Shown: positions 1-9,142 of the stretch, in pieces
Numbering within the stretch: position 1 is the stretch's first letter
Layout: every line of letters starts with the position of its first letter
NCBI GenBank assembly: GCA_019637615.1
Contig: JAHBVJ010000016.1
Coordinates: 62,001-126,000 of the forward strand
Direction: 5' to 3'
DNA: 64,000 bases
DNA from: Anaerolineae bacterium
Lineage (GTDB): Bacteria; Chloroflexota; Anaerolineae; Aggregatilineales; UBA2796
Position numbers and translations under genes: made by a program
Notes under the pieces: model-generated
What the model was told of the DNA's origin: nothing
The model's database searches: none
The model's input: the letters and a program-made list of their open reading frames with translations, nothing else

Positions 1-1182
1 GTAAAGCGAGTCATAAAATTTTGGATCGCCGCCTGCCGCCGCGCTAGGCAGTTCACCGACGAACAGCCAACCCGCAACGAGTAAGACAATGGCAATCAGG
101 TAGGTGCCAAACATGCCTGCATTGGTATCTTTGGCTGAAGCCGTCCGCCACATCACATAAGCCAGCCCGATCATCCCCATTCCGAACAGCATCGTGGAGA
201 CCTGAGGCCAGAGCACGAGGATGGCGACGAAATCTTTGAGTGCGAGACCGCTAAGTTCTTGGATACGGGCAGGGTCAACTTTAGACAGCGCGACAATCGC
301 GTTATTCAACAAATCAATCGCAGACAGGTTGTATAGTGCTAACCCGATCACCATCAGCACCAGTACAACGCGCAGCAAGCCTAGCAGCGTCTTGCGCGTC
401 GCCTGTTCGTAGCTATCTAGACCAGCTCTGATGCGCGACACAACGATGACGAGAAACCCACTCACAAAGATACCCACCCACGCAGCGAATTGATTGGTCA
501 GTGGCGCGAGCAGCAGCACGCGTTTGTCGCGCGGGCTGGTCAGCACTTCGGTCAGCGCGTTGATCAGGTGTTGGATTTGCGGGTTCACCGTTGAATACAA
601 CTCGGCTAGGACGTAGATCATGAAGCCTAGCCCGCTGAGGAACAACACCAAGGCACCCCACGAATCAACGAGCAGCATCAGGCTTGCTTTGTTGCGGGCG
701 TTGAGCAGGAAATAACCCACGATGCCAATTGCCAAGCCAACCACAGGCCAGAGCACCTGTGAGTAATCGCCAAAAAAGATCATGATTACCAAAGCGATAA
801 TGGCTGGCGCAGCGGGGATGGTGGGCAGCAAGTAAGGCCAGAAGTCTACTTTGGCTTTCTGCGCTTCTGCCTGACCACGCTGGATCAGCATCATCCCCCC
901 GATGCTCAACACCAACGCCAGCGCAAACCCGATCATGTAAGCGAGGCTGCCGAGCGCTTTCCCAAACTGGGCTAACCCAACAAACCGCGTTGGGAGAGGC
1001 GTGCCATCCTGCATACTCAGGAAGAAGCCGTATAAGACGGGGAAAAGTTGGAAGACAAAAGCGATGATGGCGGCTGGCGCAACAAAAAGCAGCCCGGTCA
1101 GTGCTTCGCTCCACTGCTTGTTGCTGGATGCAGTGGATGCGCCCTCACGAACCTGAGCTATTGTGGTCGTCGTGGTAGCCAT
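1..1182 (-). CDS. Carbohydrate ABC transporter permease (MalF-like), 3' end outside window
   Basis: The frame stays open from an ATG at 1182 to the window edge, giving 394 codons and no stop, so the gene is partial. The protein starts with a short soluble tail. It then has the usual opening of a sugar permease at residues 25-50: LLFVAPAAIIAFVFQLFPV, followed by LYGFFLSMQDG. At least seven further hydrophobic segments follow. The EAA loop that contacts the ATPase is not reached and would lie beyond the edge. The stretch before it is long for this family, which suggests an expanded membrane domain like that of MalF. AAGGA lies about 11 bases upstream of the ATG. No partner genes are visible; they should lie to the left. 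The family is fairly secure from the N-terminus, the substrate unknown. Confidence 0.72.
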   Translation of the reverse strand, partial: MATTTTTIAQVREGASTASSNKQWSEALTGLLFVAPAAIIAFVFQLFPVLYGFFLSMQDGTPLPTRFVGLAQFGKALGSLAYMIGFALALVLSIGGMMLIQRGQAEAQKAKVDFWPYLLPTIPAAPAIIALVIMIFFGDYSQVLWPVVGLAIGIVGYFLLNARNKASLMLLVDSWGALVLFLSGLGFMIYVLAELYSTVNPQIQHLINALTEVLTSPRDKRVLLLAPLTNQFAAWVGIFVSGFLVIVVSRIRAGLDSYEQATRKTLLGLLRVVLVLMVIGLALYNLSAIDLLNNAIVALSKVDPARIQELSGLALKDFVAILVLWPQVSTMLFGMGMIGLAYVMWRTASAKDTNAGMFGTYLIAIVLLVAGWLFVGELPSAAAGGDPKFYDSLY

Positions 1183-1473
1183 AAAAACTTGGGTCCTTGT
1201 TTCACGTACACTGACGTTGAGACCATCATTTTGATTATAACGAGTGTCAATGCTACATGCTTTTAGCTGGCTTTGATTAAGATCATCAGTAGTGCATGTT
1301 AACAGACTGTTAAATCGTTCTGTGCAGCATCCCCCCTCTGACAATTGCGATGAGCCGCATGACAATACGACATATACACAAACTTCACGCAAAATTCATA
1401 GGGGAGGGGTTCAAACCGAAAATAAACCATTTATAGTATTAGTATCTAGTCATTATCTTTCGAAAGTACTGTC

Positions 1474-2028
1474 ATGGTGAATATGGGTACCGCTAGTGAT
1501 GTAAAAGTCTGTCCACGCTGTTCAAATACCCTTGCGGTGACCGATCGTCATTGTCGAAACTGCGGTTATGCGCCACCTGATGGAACCCAAACCGTTACTC
1601 TGAAAGTGGAACCGTTAGCCCTCCGTGCCCGTCGGAAAGAATGGACGGTAGATTCTGCGTCAGGATCGTTGACGCTGCATATTCGCGGCATGAATCAGCG
1701 CATCCCACTGGAACGTGTTAAGCAGTTGGTGGTCGGTCGTGTCGATGTCGAGAGCGGATTTACCCCTGACCTCGACTTGTCGCCGTTCGGAGCCGTAGAT
1801 CGAGGCGTTTCGCGCACACATTTGATATTGCACTATCAAAACAATCGGTTGTTTGCGACCGACCTTGGTAGCGCCAATGGCACCTTTATCAATGGTCAGC
1901 GCCTGATTCCCGATCAGAGTTACGAAGTGCATGACCGTGATGAACTGATTTTGGGTCGTTTGGGCGTGAACGTGCGTATCAGCCTGAACGATGATGGGTC
2001 TGCCGAAGCAGCGGATCGTCTGATCTGA
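1474..2028 (+). CDS. Zinc-ribbon plus FHA-domain protein
   Basis: A 184-residue cytoplasmic protein. Residues 13-31 form a zinc ribbon with two CxxC pairs (CPRC, CRNC). Residues about 75-170 are a forkhead-associated domain, which binds phosphothreonine peptides: VVGR, then SRTHLIL and the SANGTFING turn. The FHA landmarks GR, SRxH and NGT are all present. Such proteins usually read the output of Ser/Thr kinases. No kinase lies nearby, so the partner is unknown. The gene stands alone between a divergent permease gene and its own strong terminator at 2064-2102. A second ATG three codons in (1483) is an equally possible start; neither has a strong ribosome site. Confidence 0.85.
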   Translation: MVNMGTASDVKVCPRCSNTLAVTDRHCRNCGYAPPDGTQTVTLKVEPLALRARRKEWTVDSASGSLTLHIRGMNQRIPLERVKQLVVGRVDVESGFTPDLDLSPFGAVDRGVSRTHLILHYQNNRLFATDLGSANGTFINGQRLIPDQSYEVHDRDELILGRLGVNVRISLNDDGSAEAADRLI

Positions 2029-2063
2029 AGCGGATCGAGCGACAGCAATTCGACTTCTTATGC

Positions 2064-2102
2064 CGCTGGAAACCTGCACCGCGAATGGTCAGGTTTCCAG
2101 CG
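2064..2102 (+). terminator. Rho-independent terminator after the FHA gene
   Basis: Perfect 13-bp stem (CGCTGGAAACCTG with CAGGTTTCCAGCG) and a 13-base loop, followed by CGTTTTGT. It begins 35 bases after the FHA stop codon. Confidence 0.8.
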
Positions 2103-2153
2103 CGTTTTGTATCCCATACTCACCTAACGCAGTGAGAATCAGGCTGTTTGAAT

Positions 2154-2303
2154 CCGATCATAAGACCGATCATAAACTCCCACAAGCATGATCGGTTTGA
2201 TCATTTTTGTGCTCAGAGCATGATCGGAAAACCACCGAAAAAACTGCGTATGATCGGTTTTATGATCGGAAGTTGAGCAGCCAACCCGATCATACATGAT
2301 CGG
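2154..2303. repeat. Array of ATGATCGG / CCGATCAT octamers
   Basis: Within 150 bases the octamer ATGATCGG or its complement occurs eight times (2154, 2166, 2188, 2220, 2250, 2262, 2286, 2296), plus a related TTGATCAT at 2197. Both orientations occur and several are paired head to head. Spacing is irregular. The region is non-coding, in the 596-base gap 2029-2624 between the FHA and GH13 genes. The rest of that gap holds the terminator and a promoter/operator. The array could bind a protein in multiple copies; its function is unknown. Confidence 0.75.
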
Positions 2304-2555
2304 ATTGCGCATTTTGGAGTTGAATTCGGAGTGGTGTGTTGAGCGCCAACACTAAATCAGACAACTTGTTCAGTTCAATTCGGCAACACGCGAACAACAT
2401 TAACACACTATCCAATCTCAGCTATTCTAAACGAACATTTGAGTTGCGTCAAGGGTCTATGAACTGCGTAAGGTGAGTTCCATGTATCCCGCGCGTGGGC
2501 TAAATAACTCCTAACGAATCCTCGCTTGCAACAACTCAGTTCTTGTTGAGACTGC

Positions 2556-2579
2556 TATACTCATTTCGATAGTCGAAAT
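2556..2579 (+). promoter_or_regulatory. Putative -10 box and palindromic operator of the GH13 gene
   Basis: TATACT at 2556-2561 resembles a -10 box. It is followed at once by the inverted repeat ATTTCGA-TAG-TCGAAAT (2563-2579), which would cover the transcription start. A position and symmetry like this fit a repressor site, for example of LacI type. No good -35 box is seen. The regulator is not identifiable here. Confidence 0.45.
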
Positions 2580-2624
2580 TCGCACTATTCTAGTACCGGT
2601 AGTCACTCCTCAAGGTAAGTATTC

Positions 2625-4883
2625 ATGGCTCAAAAGAGCATCAGTATTCATTTCGACAACTTGGCGGGTTTTCAAAACTCGGTGGCGTACGTGAAAGTGG
2701 AGGGCAGCGAACAACCTACGCTGATCAAGGTTAGCGGCGAAGATGCCTATGGCAAGCGGTTTGATATTCCTGCGTCTGCCGATAATAAAGCCCTTGCGTT
2801 CAAATTTGGCGAAGCGAACGACCCCGCCAAGAGTGAAGCCGATTCGATGTGGCGTGTTATCACTGCGGCGCATCTCGGCAAAGAGAGCGAATTCTGGTGC
2901 CGCTCTTGGAATCCGTTCGTCTATAAAGCACAGCCACAGATAGTACAGACGCAATCAGCCAGTGAACTCGTTGAGCACGCTGACTTTGTCAGCAATCTTT
3001 ACGTCAGCACGACGGGTGGACGCTTTGGGTTAGGCGCATCGCCGCTGAAGAACGGCGGCGTGCTATTTGGCTTTTACCATCCACACGCGGCGCATGTATT
3101 CGTAGCGGGCGATTTCAACGATTGGCAGTACCCCGGCACGGAAAAGCCACAGCCCGAACGCTTTCTGGAAATGAAGCTATATCGTGGTTACTTCGACACC
3201 CCGAATGTGTGGCTTCTCAAGGTTGATCAGGCGCAAGTTGGGCAGCGCTATAAGTTCTTCATCCAATATGATGCGCTGGCGGGCGATGGCACGCTGGATA
3301 ACCGCTTTGAAGCCGACCCTTACGCGCGTTTTCTCGAATACGACTATGCGCGTAACGCTTGCATCATCGTTAATCCTTCCCGCTTCGAATGGCATGACGG
3401 CGAGTATCACACGCCCGCGATCAATGATCTCATCATCTACGAACTCCATGTGCATGGCTTTACTCATAATCACCCTGATATTCAGCCGGATCATCAGGGT
3501 AAGTATGTCGGGCTTGAGGATCGCATCAAGGCGGGCTATTTTGATCGGGTCGGCGCGACGGCGCTTCATCTGCTGCCATTGGCGGAAGTGCCGACACCGC
3601 AGGGTGAGGAGTCGCTTGGCTACAATACCTCTCTATTCATGGCGCTTGAGCGCGACTTCGGCACGCCCGACGAGTTTCGCCACCTAGTCGATACCGCCCA
3701 CCAAGCCAATATCGCTATCATCGCTGATCAGGTCTTCAATCATGCCGCCAACGAATGGAATCCGCTGTGGAAACTGGTGCTGGATCATCCCGACGAGGCA
3801 CTGCGCGGCGAAGAAGGTGGCTTGTATTTCAGCGGTCAGTCGCCGTGGGGTAACCGCGTCGCGACGGAGCGTACTGAGGTTCAGAATATGCTGATCGACA
3901 CCTGCAAACTGATGCTGGTCGAGTATCACATCGATGGTTTCCGTTTCGACTTCACCCACAGTTCGACGATGGATCATGGCTTTTTGCAGCGCCTTGCCGA
4001 CGAATTACAAGCCCTCAAGCCTGACGTGATTTTGATCGCGGAAAATATGCCAAACGAGAACGATTTGAACCGCCAAGGGTTCAACGGCTTCGCACAATGG
4101 TGTGACCGTTTCCACGACACGATCAAGGCCATGCTGCGCGAAGGCGAGTTTGAAGGCGTTGATAATCATCCTGAAAATCTGGGCGATATCTTCTACTTTT
4201 CTAAGGGCAGTTTCGCCGCCCACACGAATAATGTAGTCAACTTCTGCGAAAGTCACGACGAACACAGCGTGCCGCACGAGGTCAGCTTTGTAGAAGACCT
4301 GAATTCGCCACAAGCCAAAGAGCGTAAAGCGCGCCTCGGCCTGATGTCTGCAATGGTGGCGTTAGGGCAACCGATGCTGTACATGGGACAGGAATTCGGG
4401 GTCGAGCGCGCCCGTAACCATGTCTATTTTGATTTCCCCGCCAATTTAGATGAGCATGGCTTCTTCCAGTGGGCTTCACGCCTGATCCGCTTGCGCCGTC
4501 GCTATCCGGGGCTGAAGCTGAACGGCTATAACCCGATAGAGGAGGGCGAATTCACGTGGTCGCTCGGCCCGCGGCTAGGAGAACGACAAGGAAATGGTCA
4601 GCGTGTGATCGGTTGGCGTGCTACGCCTTCGAATCAGGCTTTCGACGTACTGGTCGTGCTGCTCAATCTGGAAAATCACGCCGTCGAAGTGGACGTTGAT
4701 TTCGGCAAACCGGGCACGTGGGTGCGGCTGGCAAGCATCGATGCGGTAAATGACATCGCACCGGAAGGCACCAACAGCGCCGACGATCCACAAGCGCTGC
4801 GGCTAGATGACGGGATAGCACGCGGATTTGTGCTGCCCGATTCGTCTGGCTTCATTTATAAGCTGGAGCGCCCTGTCGGCTAA
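2625..4883 (+). CDS. GH13 alpha-glucan enzyme (branching-enzyme/amylase-like) with beta-sandwich modules
   Basis: 752 residues without a signal peptide, so a cytoplasmic alpha-glucan enzyme. Residues 1-90 form a small starch-binding-like sandwich. Residues about 150-255 look like a CBM48 module (HVFVAGDFNDW). The GH13 barrel runs from about 270 to 640. Region I is ADQVFNHAAN near residue 368, region II is DGFRFDFTH near 437 with the likely nucleophile Asp, and region III is LIAENMP near 470 with the acid/base Glu. Region IV reads ESHDEHS near 541, where FxxNHD is usual, so His-Asp is kept. A C-terminal beta domain follows. The layout resembles GlgB or TreZ, but I cannot tell branching from hydrolysis. 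AAGG precedes the ATG. The FGGY kinase gene follows 52 bases downstream. Confidence 0.82.
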   Translation: MAQKSISIHFDNLAGFQNSVAYVKVEGSEQPTLIKVSGEDAYGKRFDIPASADNKALAFKFGEANDPAKSEADSMWRVITAAHLGKESEFWCRSWNPFVYKAQPQIVQTQSASELVEHADFVSNLYVSTTGGRFGLGASPLKNGGVLFGFYHPHAAHVFVAGDFNDWQYPGTEKPQPERFLEMKLYRGYFDTPNVWLLKVDQAQVGQRYKFFIQYDALAGDGTLDNRFEADPYARFLEYDYARNACIIVNPSRFEWHDGEYHTPAINDLIIYELHVHGFTHNHPDIQPDHQGKYVGLEDRIKAGYFDRVGATALHLLPLAEVPTPQGEESLGYNTSLFMALERDFGTPDEFRHLVDTAHQANIAIIADQVFNHAANEWNPLWKLVLDHPDEALRGEEGGLYFSGQSPWGNRVATERTEVQNMLIDTCKLMLVEYHIDGFRFDFTHSSTMDHGFLQRLADELQALKPDVILIAENMPNENDLNRQGFNGFAQWCDRFHDTIKAMLREGEFEGVDNHPENLGDIFYFSKGSFAAHTNNVVNFCESHDEHSVPHEVSFVEDLNSPQAKERKARLGLMSAMVALGQPMLYMGQEFGVERARNHVYFDFPANLDEHGFFQWASRLIRLRRRYPGLKLNGYNPIEEGEFTWSLGPRLGERQGNGQRVIGWRATPSNQAFDVLVVLLNLENHAVEVDVDFGKPGTWVRLASIDAVNDIAPEGTNSADDPQALRLDDGIARGFVLPDSSGFIYKLERPVG

Positions 4884-4935
4884 CAGACAGCAACCCATCT
4901 CACTGTCTTCCATTGTTCAGCAGAAAGGGCTGATC

Positions 4936-6390
4936 ATGACCTTGCTCATCATCGACATCGGCAGTTCATCGGTGCGCGCGCTGCTGTTCGACCATGACGC
5001 GCGCCCGATTGATGAAGCCATGACCCGAACGCCGTATCAATTCACTACCACCCCACCGGGTGCGGCGACCGTCGAGGCCGAACAGCTACGCGAGATGGTT
5101 GAGCAATGCTTAGACAAACTGCTCGACCATCCGGCCGCGCAGTCGATTGAAGCGGTGGGCATGGCGACGTTCGTTGGTAACGTGCTCGGCATCGATAAGG
5201 ACGGTCAGCCCGTGACGCCTGTGTTCACCTACGCCGACTTGCGCAGCGCGGAGTACGTTGACAGACTGCGTGGGCAGATCGATCTGGAAGCGGCACATCA
5301 GCGTACGGGCTGCCTCCTCCACACTGCCTATCTGCCCGCGCGCTTGGCATGGCTGCGCGAAACACAACCAGACGTATGGACGAAGGTGCATCAGTGGATC
5401 GACCTCGGCGCATATCTATATCGCACATGGTTTGGTGACGCTCCTAGCAGTTATTCTGTGGCCTCGTGGAGCGGCTTGCTAGACCGCGCCCGCCTGACAT
5501 GGGATGCTGAGTGGCTGCGTGTGCTTGGCCTACCTGCCGAGCAATTCCCTGTGCTTGGTGACTACTCCGACGCGCAACATGGCTTGCAGGCGGCTTATGC
5601 GGAACGCTGGCCTAGCCTGCGCGATGTTCCGTTCTACCTTGCAATTGGCGATGGCGCAGCCGCGAATGTCGGCGTCGGCGCGGTCGAGGCGGGGCAGATC
5701 GCGCTGACGATTGGCACCACCGCCGCGTTACGCGTGGTTACGCAAGCCGAGCTGCCAGATGTGCCCTCCGGCTTATGGAGCTACCGCGTGGATCGTGCCC
5801 ATCATCTGATCGGCGGGGCGACCACAGAAGGTGGCAACATCTTCCAGTGGGCACAAAGCACCCTGCGCCTAGACGATCAACAGGCCATCGAGCAGCACCT
5901 AGCAAAGGCTGCGCCTGATGGACACGGCTTGACGTTCTTGCCACTGCTGGCAGGTGAACGCAGCCCGGGTTGGGCAACTAACGCGACGGGCAGCATCAAC
6001 GGGTTGCGGCTGTCTACAGTGCCGATGGACATCCTCCAAGCCGCGCTCGAAGGGGTGGCGCTGCGACTGTCGCTGATCGCGGATCAACTGCGGGCGATCA
6101 CGGGGGACGCGCCGACGGTGTTGACGGGCGGCGGCGCGCTGGATGCCTCGCCCGCGTGGGCGCAGATCGTGGCGAACGCGTTGAACCGCCCCTTGCGGAT
6201 GTTGACGACTGCTGAGACGACAGCACGCGGGGTCGCCGTGCTCGTCCTTAGCCACTTGAAGCGCCGTTCGCTATCGGCATTTGCGTTAGCGGTTTCACAC
6301 GAGGTCACGCCGCAACCGGAACACGTCGCCGTGCTGCGCAATGCGCGCGACCGCCAGCAGGAACAATATGCCAAACTGGTGTCCCGTTAG
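4936..6390 (+). CDS. FGGY-family carbohydrate kinase, gluconokinase-like
   Basis: 484 residues. It transfers phosphate from ATP to a sugar or sugar acid. The N-terminal FGGY domain opens with LLIIDIGSSSVRALLFD (phosphate-1 loop). The C-terminal domain begins near AIGDGAAANVGVG and IALTIGTTAALRVV, a form typical of FGGY gluconokinases, and has the adenosine motif LTGGGALDASPAW. I start at 4936 because AAAGGG lies seven bases upstream and the phosphate loop follows directly; the frame is open further upstream into the GH13 gene but without family similarity. It is probably co-transcribed with the GH13 gene. The gluconate assignment rests on motif resemblance only. Confidence 0.82.
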   Translation: MTLLIIDIGSSSVRALLFDHDARPIDEAMTRTPYQFTTTPPGAATVEAEQLREMVEQCLDKLLDHPAAQSIEAVGMATFVGNVLGIDKDGQPVTPVFTYADLRSAEYVDRLRGQIDLEAAHQRTGCLLHTAYLPARLAWLRETQPDVWTKVHQWIDLGAYLYRTWFGDAPSSYSVASWSGLLDRARLTWDAEWLRVLGLPAEQFPVLGDYSDAQHGLQAAYAERWPSLRDVPFYLAIGDGAAANVGVGAVEAGQIALTIGTTAALRVVTQAELPDVPSGLWSYRVDRAHHLIGGATTEGGNIFQWAQSTLRLDDQQAIEQHLAKAAPDGHGLTFLPLLAGERSPGWATNATGSINGLRLSTVPMDILQAALEGVALRLSLIADQLRAITGDAPTVLTGGGALDASPAWAQIVANALNRPLRMLTTAETTARGVAVLVLSHLKRRSLSAFALAVSHEVTPQPEHVAVLRNARDRQQEQYAKLVSR

Positions 6391-6402
6391 CGGTAAGATA
6401 CG

Positions 6403-6431
6403 TTGACGAACGCGCATCACAGGCACATACT
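6403..6431 (+). promoter_or_regulatory. Putative promoter of the peptide ABC operon
   Basis: TTGACG (6403-6408) and CATACT (6426-6431) are separated by 17 bases, starting just after the kinase stop codon and about 60 bases before the binding-protein ATG. Confidence 0.45.
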
Positions 6432-6493
6432 AGAGACACTTGCTTTTACATTCCTCACGATTGGAATGGTCGAATGCATTTATGGGAGGATGT

Positions 6494-8110
6494 ATGAAAT
6501 CGATTACGCTTCGTTTACTGCTCTGCCTTCTCCTCGTCGTGACTGCCGTGAGCGTGTTCCATACGCCAGCTTACGCGCAAGATGGCACGACCACGTTGAC
6601 ATGGTCGATTGAAGGCGTTAACGACCTCAGTTCGCTTGACCCCGCCAAGGCCAGCAACGCGCAGGACTTCCAAGTCGTCGGCTTGCTGTACGCGGGCTTG
6701 GTGCGGGTCGATGAGTCGCTCGTGCCCGTGCCCGATCTGGCGGAAAGCTGGACGGTTTCCGACGATGGCTTGACTTACACATTCAAGCTCAAGAGCGACA
6801 TCAAGTTCTCGGACGGTTCCGCAATTACACCGGACGACTTCATCTTCTCGCTGGAACATGCCCTCGATCCGAGCACAGGCGGCTGGACTGGCCCGTTCTA
6901 TCTATCGAATATCGTCGGCGCAGATGACGTGGCGGCGGGCAAAACTACCTCGCTGACTGGCGTCAAAGCGGTTGATGCGCAGACCATCGAGATCAAGATC
7001 AAGCAACCGTCCGCGTACTTCTTGAGCCAGCTTACCTTCGGTTCCGCGAAGGTCATCTCCAAGGCTGGTGCGCAGACGAAAGATTGGGATTTGAACCCGA
7101 TTGCCAGCGGCGCGTTCCAGATTCAGGCGTGGAATCGCGGTCAGAACATCATCCTCGTGCCTAACAAGAATTACTGGCAGCCCGCCAGCAAGATCAGCAC
7201 GCTGACGATGCCGTTCTTCCAAGACAGCGAAACCGCCTATCAACTGTACCGCACGGGCGGCTTGGACATCATGGGCAGCCAGCAGAACCCGATTCCGGCG
7301 GTTCACGTGCCGGAAGTGAAGGATAGCCCCGATTACAAGTCCGGCGTCAGCTTTGCCACGCGCTATGTTGGTTTCAACAACGTGGTCGCGCCGTTCAATA
7401 ATGTGGACGTGCGGCAGGCGTTTGCGCTGGCAATCGACAAAGAGACGTTAGCCAACAGCGTCCTCGCGGGCACGGTGAAGGCGACTGACCGTATCCTGCC
7501 GAACGGTATCCCCGGTTCGGAAACCCCGATCAAGGTGCTGCACTTCGACGCTCAGGCCGCCAAAGATGCGCTGGCGAAGGCGGGCGTAACGCCGGAAAGC
7601 ATCGGCAAGATCACGCTGACCTACGGCGTCGAAGGCGATAACGAGCGCGTTGTGACCGTGCTGCAAGCCATGTGGAAGGAAAACCTCGGCGTAGACGTGA
7701 CGCTGGAACCGCTGGAACTGGCGACCTTCAGCGCCAAACTCAACGAGATGATCCAGACCCCTGAAACGGGCTTGCAAGCCTATTACAGCATCTGGGGCGC
7801 GGACTATCCCGACCCGCAGAACTTCCTGTCGCAGCAGTTGCGCACTGGCGTCGGCAATAACAACGGTCACTACTCGAACGCCAAGTTCGATGAACTGGTT
7901 GATCAGGCTGACGTGCTGGTGAACGACCTCAACAAGCGCCTTGAGCTGTACGGTCAGGCCGAAGAACTCGCCGTGAACGAGGTGGGCTGGCTGCCGCTGT
8001 ACAATCCGAGTTTCAATCTGCTGATGAAGCCGTATGTGCAGGGCATGTACGTGACAGGTCAAGGGTTGGTGATCGCGGATTATGGCGCGCTGGCGGGTAA
8101 AGCTCCGTAA
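6494..8110 (+). CDS. Peptide/oligosaccharide ABC transporter, extracellular binding protein (SBP_bac_5)
   Basis: 538 residues. A positively charged start, a hydrophobic segment and AYAQDG form a signal peptide with cleavage near residue 30, so the protein is exported. The mature part follows the family 5 binding protein plan of DppA/OppA. Early on it has LDPAKASNAQDFQVVGLLYAG and LAESWTVSDDGLTYTFKL; later come VRQAFALAIDKETLANSVL and the YSIWGADYPDPQNFLSQQL region. A GGGAGGA ribosome site sits four bases before the chosen ATG at 6494, and longer upstream reading is rejected. Two permease genes follow. Ligands of this family range from peptides to oligosaccharides and nickel, so the substrate is open. 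Confidence 0.9.
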   Translation: MKSITLRLLLCLLLVVTAVSVFHTPAYAQDGTTTLTWSIEGVNDLSSLDPAKASNAQDFQVVGLLYAGLVRVDESLVPVPDLAESWTVSDDGLTYTFKLKSDIKFSDGSAITPDDFIFSLEHALDPSTGGWTGPFYLSNIVGADDVAAGKTTSLTGVKAVDAQTIEIKIKQPSAYFLSQLTFGSAKVISKAGAQTKDWDLNPIASGAFQIQAWNRGQNIILVPNKNYWQPASKISTLTMPFFQDSETAYQLYRTGGLDIMGSQQNPIPAVHVPEVKDSPDYKSGVSFATRYVGFNNVVAPFNNVDVRQAFALAIDKETLANSVLAGTVKATDRILPNGIPGSETPIKVLHFDAQAAKDALAKAGVTPESIGKITLTYGVEGDNERVVTVLQAMWKENLGVDVTLEPLELATFSAKLNEMIQTPETGLQAYYSIWGADYPDPQNFLSQQLRTGVGNNNGHYSNAKFDELVDQADVLVNDLNKRLELYGQAEELAVNEVGWLPLYNPSFNLLMKPYVQGMYVTGQGLVIADYGALAGKAP

Positions 8111-8143
8111 GCGCACCAACTCACTGATTATCGATTATCTTAC

Positions 8144-8175
8144 GGGTTGGGATGGGCTGTCGTTCATCCCGACCC
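8144..8175 (+). terminator. Hairpin between binding-protein and permease genes
   Basis: 11-bp stem with one G-T pair (GGGTTGGGATG with CATCCCGACCC) and a 10-base loop, without a T run. Its position after the binding-protein gene fits a partial terminator or mRNA-stabilising hairpin that raises binding-protein yield over permeases. Confidence 0.5.
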
Positions 8176-8203
8176 TGTGCGTCTCACTTTCCACACGTGA
8201 TCC

Positions 8204-9142
8204 ATGTTCAAGCTGATCTTCCGCCGTTTGATTACCCTGCCTTTCGTGATCATCGCGATCACCTTCGTCACCTTCGCGGTTGGCTACCTCGCGCCGGGTG
8301 ATCCGATCCTGACGATGATGGGCGCACGCCACGATGATGCTTTGTACGCGCGGCTGCGGCATCTGTACGGGCTGGATTTGCCGTTTCACGAGCAGTATGT
8401 CAACTACCTATCCGGCCTCGCACGGGGCGACCTCGGTTTGTCGTTCCGGTTTCAGGGGCGCGCGGTGTGGGATTTGATCAAGGACGGCGTGCCCGTTTCC
8501 GTCGGCTTGGGAGGCTTGGCGCTGCTGCTCAGTGTGGTGATCGGCATCCCGACGGGCGTACTCGCGGCGCTGCGCCAGAACCAGTGGCCTGATCGCGGCA
8601 GCATGGCGTTGATGGTGGCCTTCTACGCGATCCCCAGTTTTGTGTTGATCCCGATCCTCCAATGGTTGAATTATCAGGCGTTCAGTCACGTTTGGCCTTC
8701 GCTGCCACCGGCTGGATGGGGGACGGCGAGCCATCTGGTGCTGCCCGTCCTTGTGTTATCGGCGGCAAGCATGGGTTACATCGCGCGGCTGACGCGTTCC
8801 ACGATGCTCGACACGCTGCGCCAAGATTACATCCGCACGGCGTATGCCAAAGGATTGCACGACCGCGCCGTACATTGGCGGCACGCCTTCCGCAACGCAC
8901 TGCTGCCGGTGATCACGGTGTTGGGGCCAGCGGTGGCGTTCCTCGTGACGGGCGCGTTCGTGGTGGAGAACCTATTCGCGATCCCCGGCATCGGGTTCTT
9001 GTCCGTGCAGGCGATCCAGCAGCGCGACTATCCGGTGATCCAAGGGACGACGGTGATTCTGGCGACGACCATCCTGATCATGAATCTGGTGGTGGACATC
9101 CTGTACCTGATCCTTGATCCGCGCGTCCATGTTGAGGGCTGA
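8204..9142 (+). CDS. ABC transporter permease, DppB/OppB type
   Basis: 312 residues with about six membrane helices. It opens with the typical FRRLITLPFVIIAITFVTFAVGYLAPGDPI. The cytoplasmic coupling loop is present as RQDYIRTAYAKGLHDRAVHWRHAFRNALLP near residues 205-235, which matches the EAA motif of peptide permeases. It pairs with the DppC-type permease at 9579 and the binding protein at 6494. The ribosome site before 8204 is weak. Unlike most dpp/opp operons, a 436-base non-coding stretch separates it from its partner permease. Confidence 0.9.
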   Translation: MFKLIFRRLITLPFVIIAITFVTFAVGYLAPGDPILTMMGARHDDALYARLRHLYGLDLPFHEQYVNYLSGLARGDLGLSFRFQGRAVWDLIKDGVPVSVGLGGLALLLSVVIGIPTGVLAALRQNQWPDRGSMALMVAFYAIPSFVLIPILQWLNYQAFSHVWPSLPPAGWGTASHLVLPVLVLSAASMGYIARLTRSTMLDTLRQDYIRTAYAKGLHDRAVHWRHAFRNALLPVITVLGPAVAFLVTGAFVVENLFAIPGIGFLSVQAIQQRDYPVIQGTTVILATTILIMNLVVDILYLILDPRVHVEG

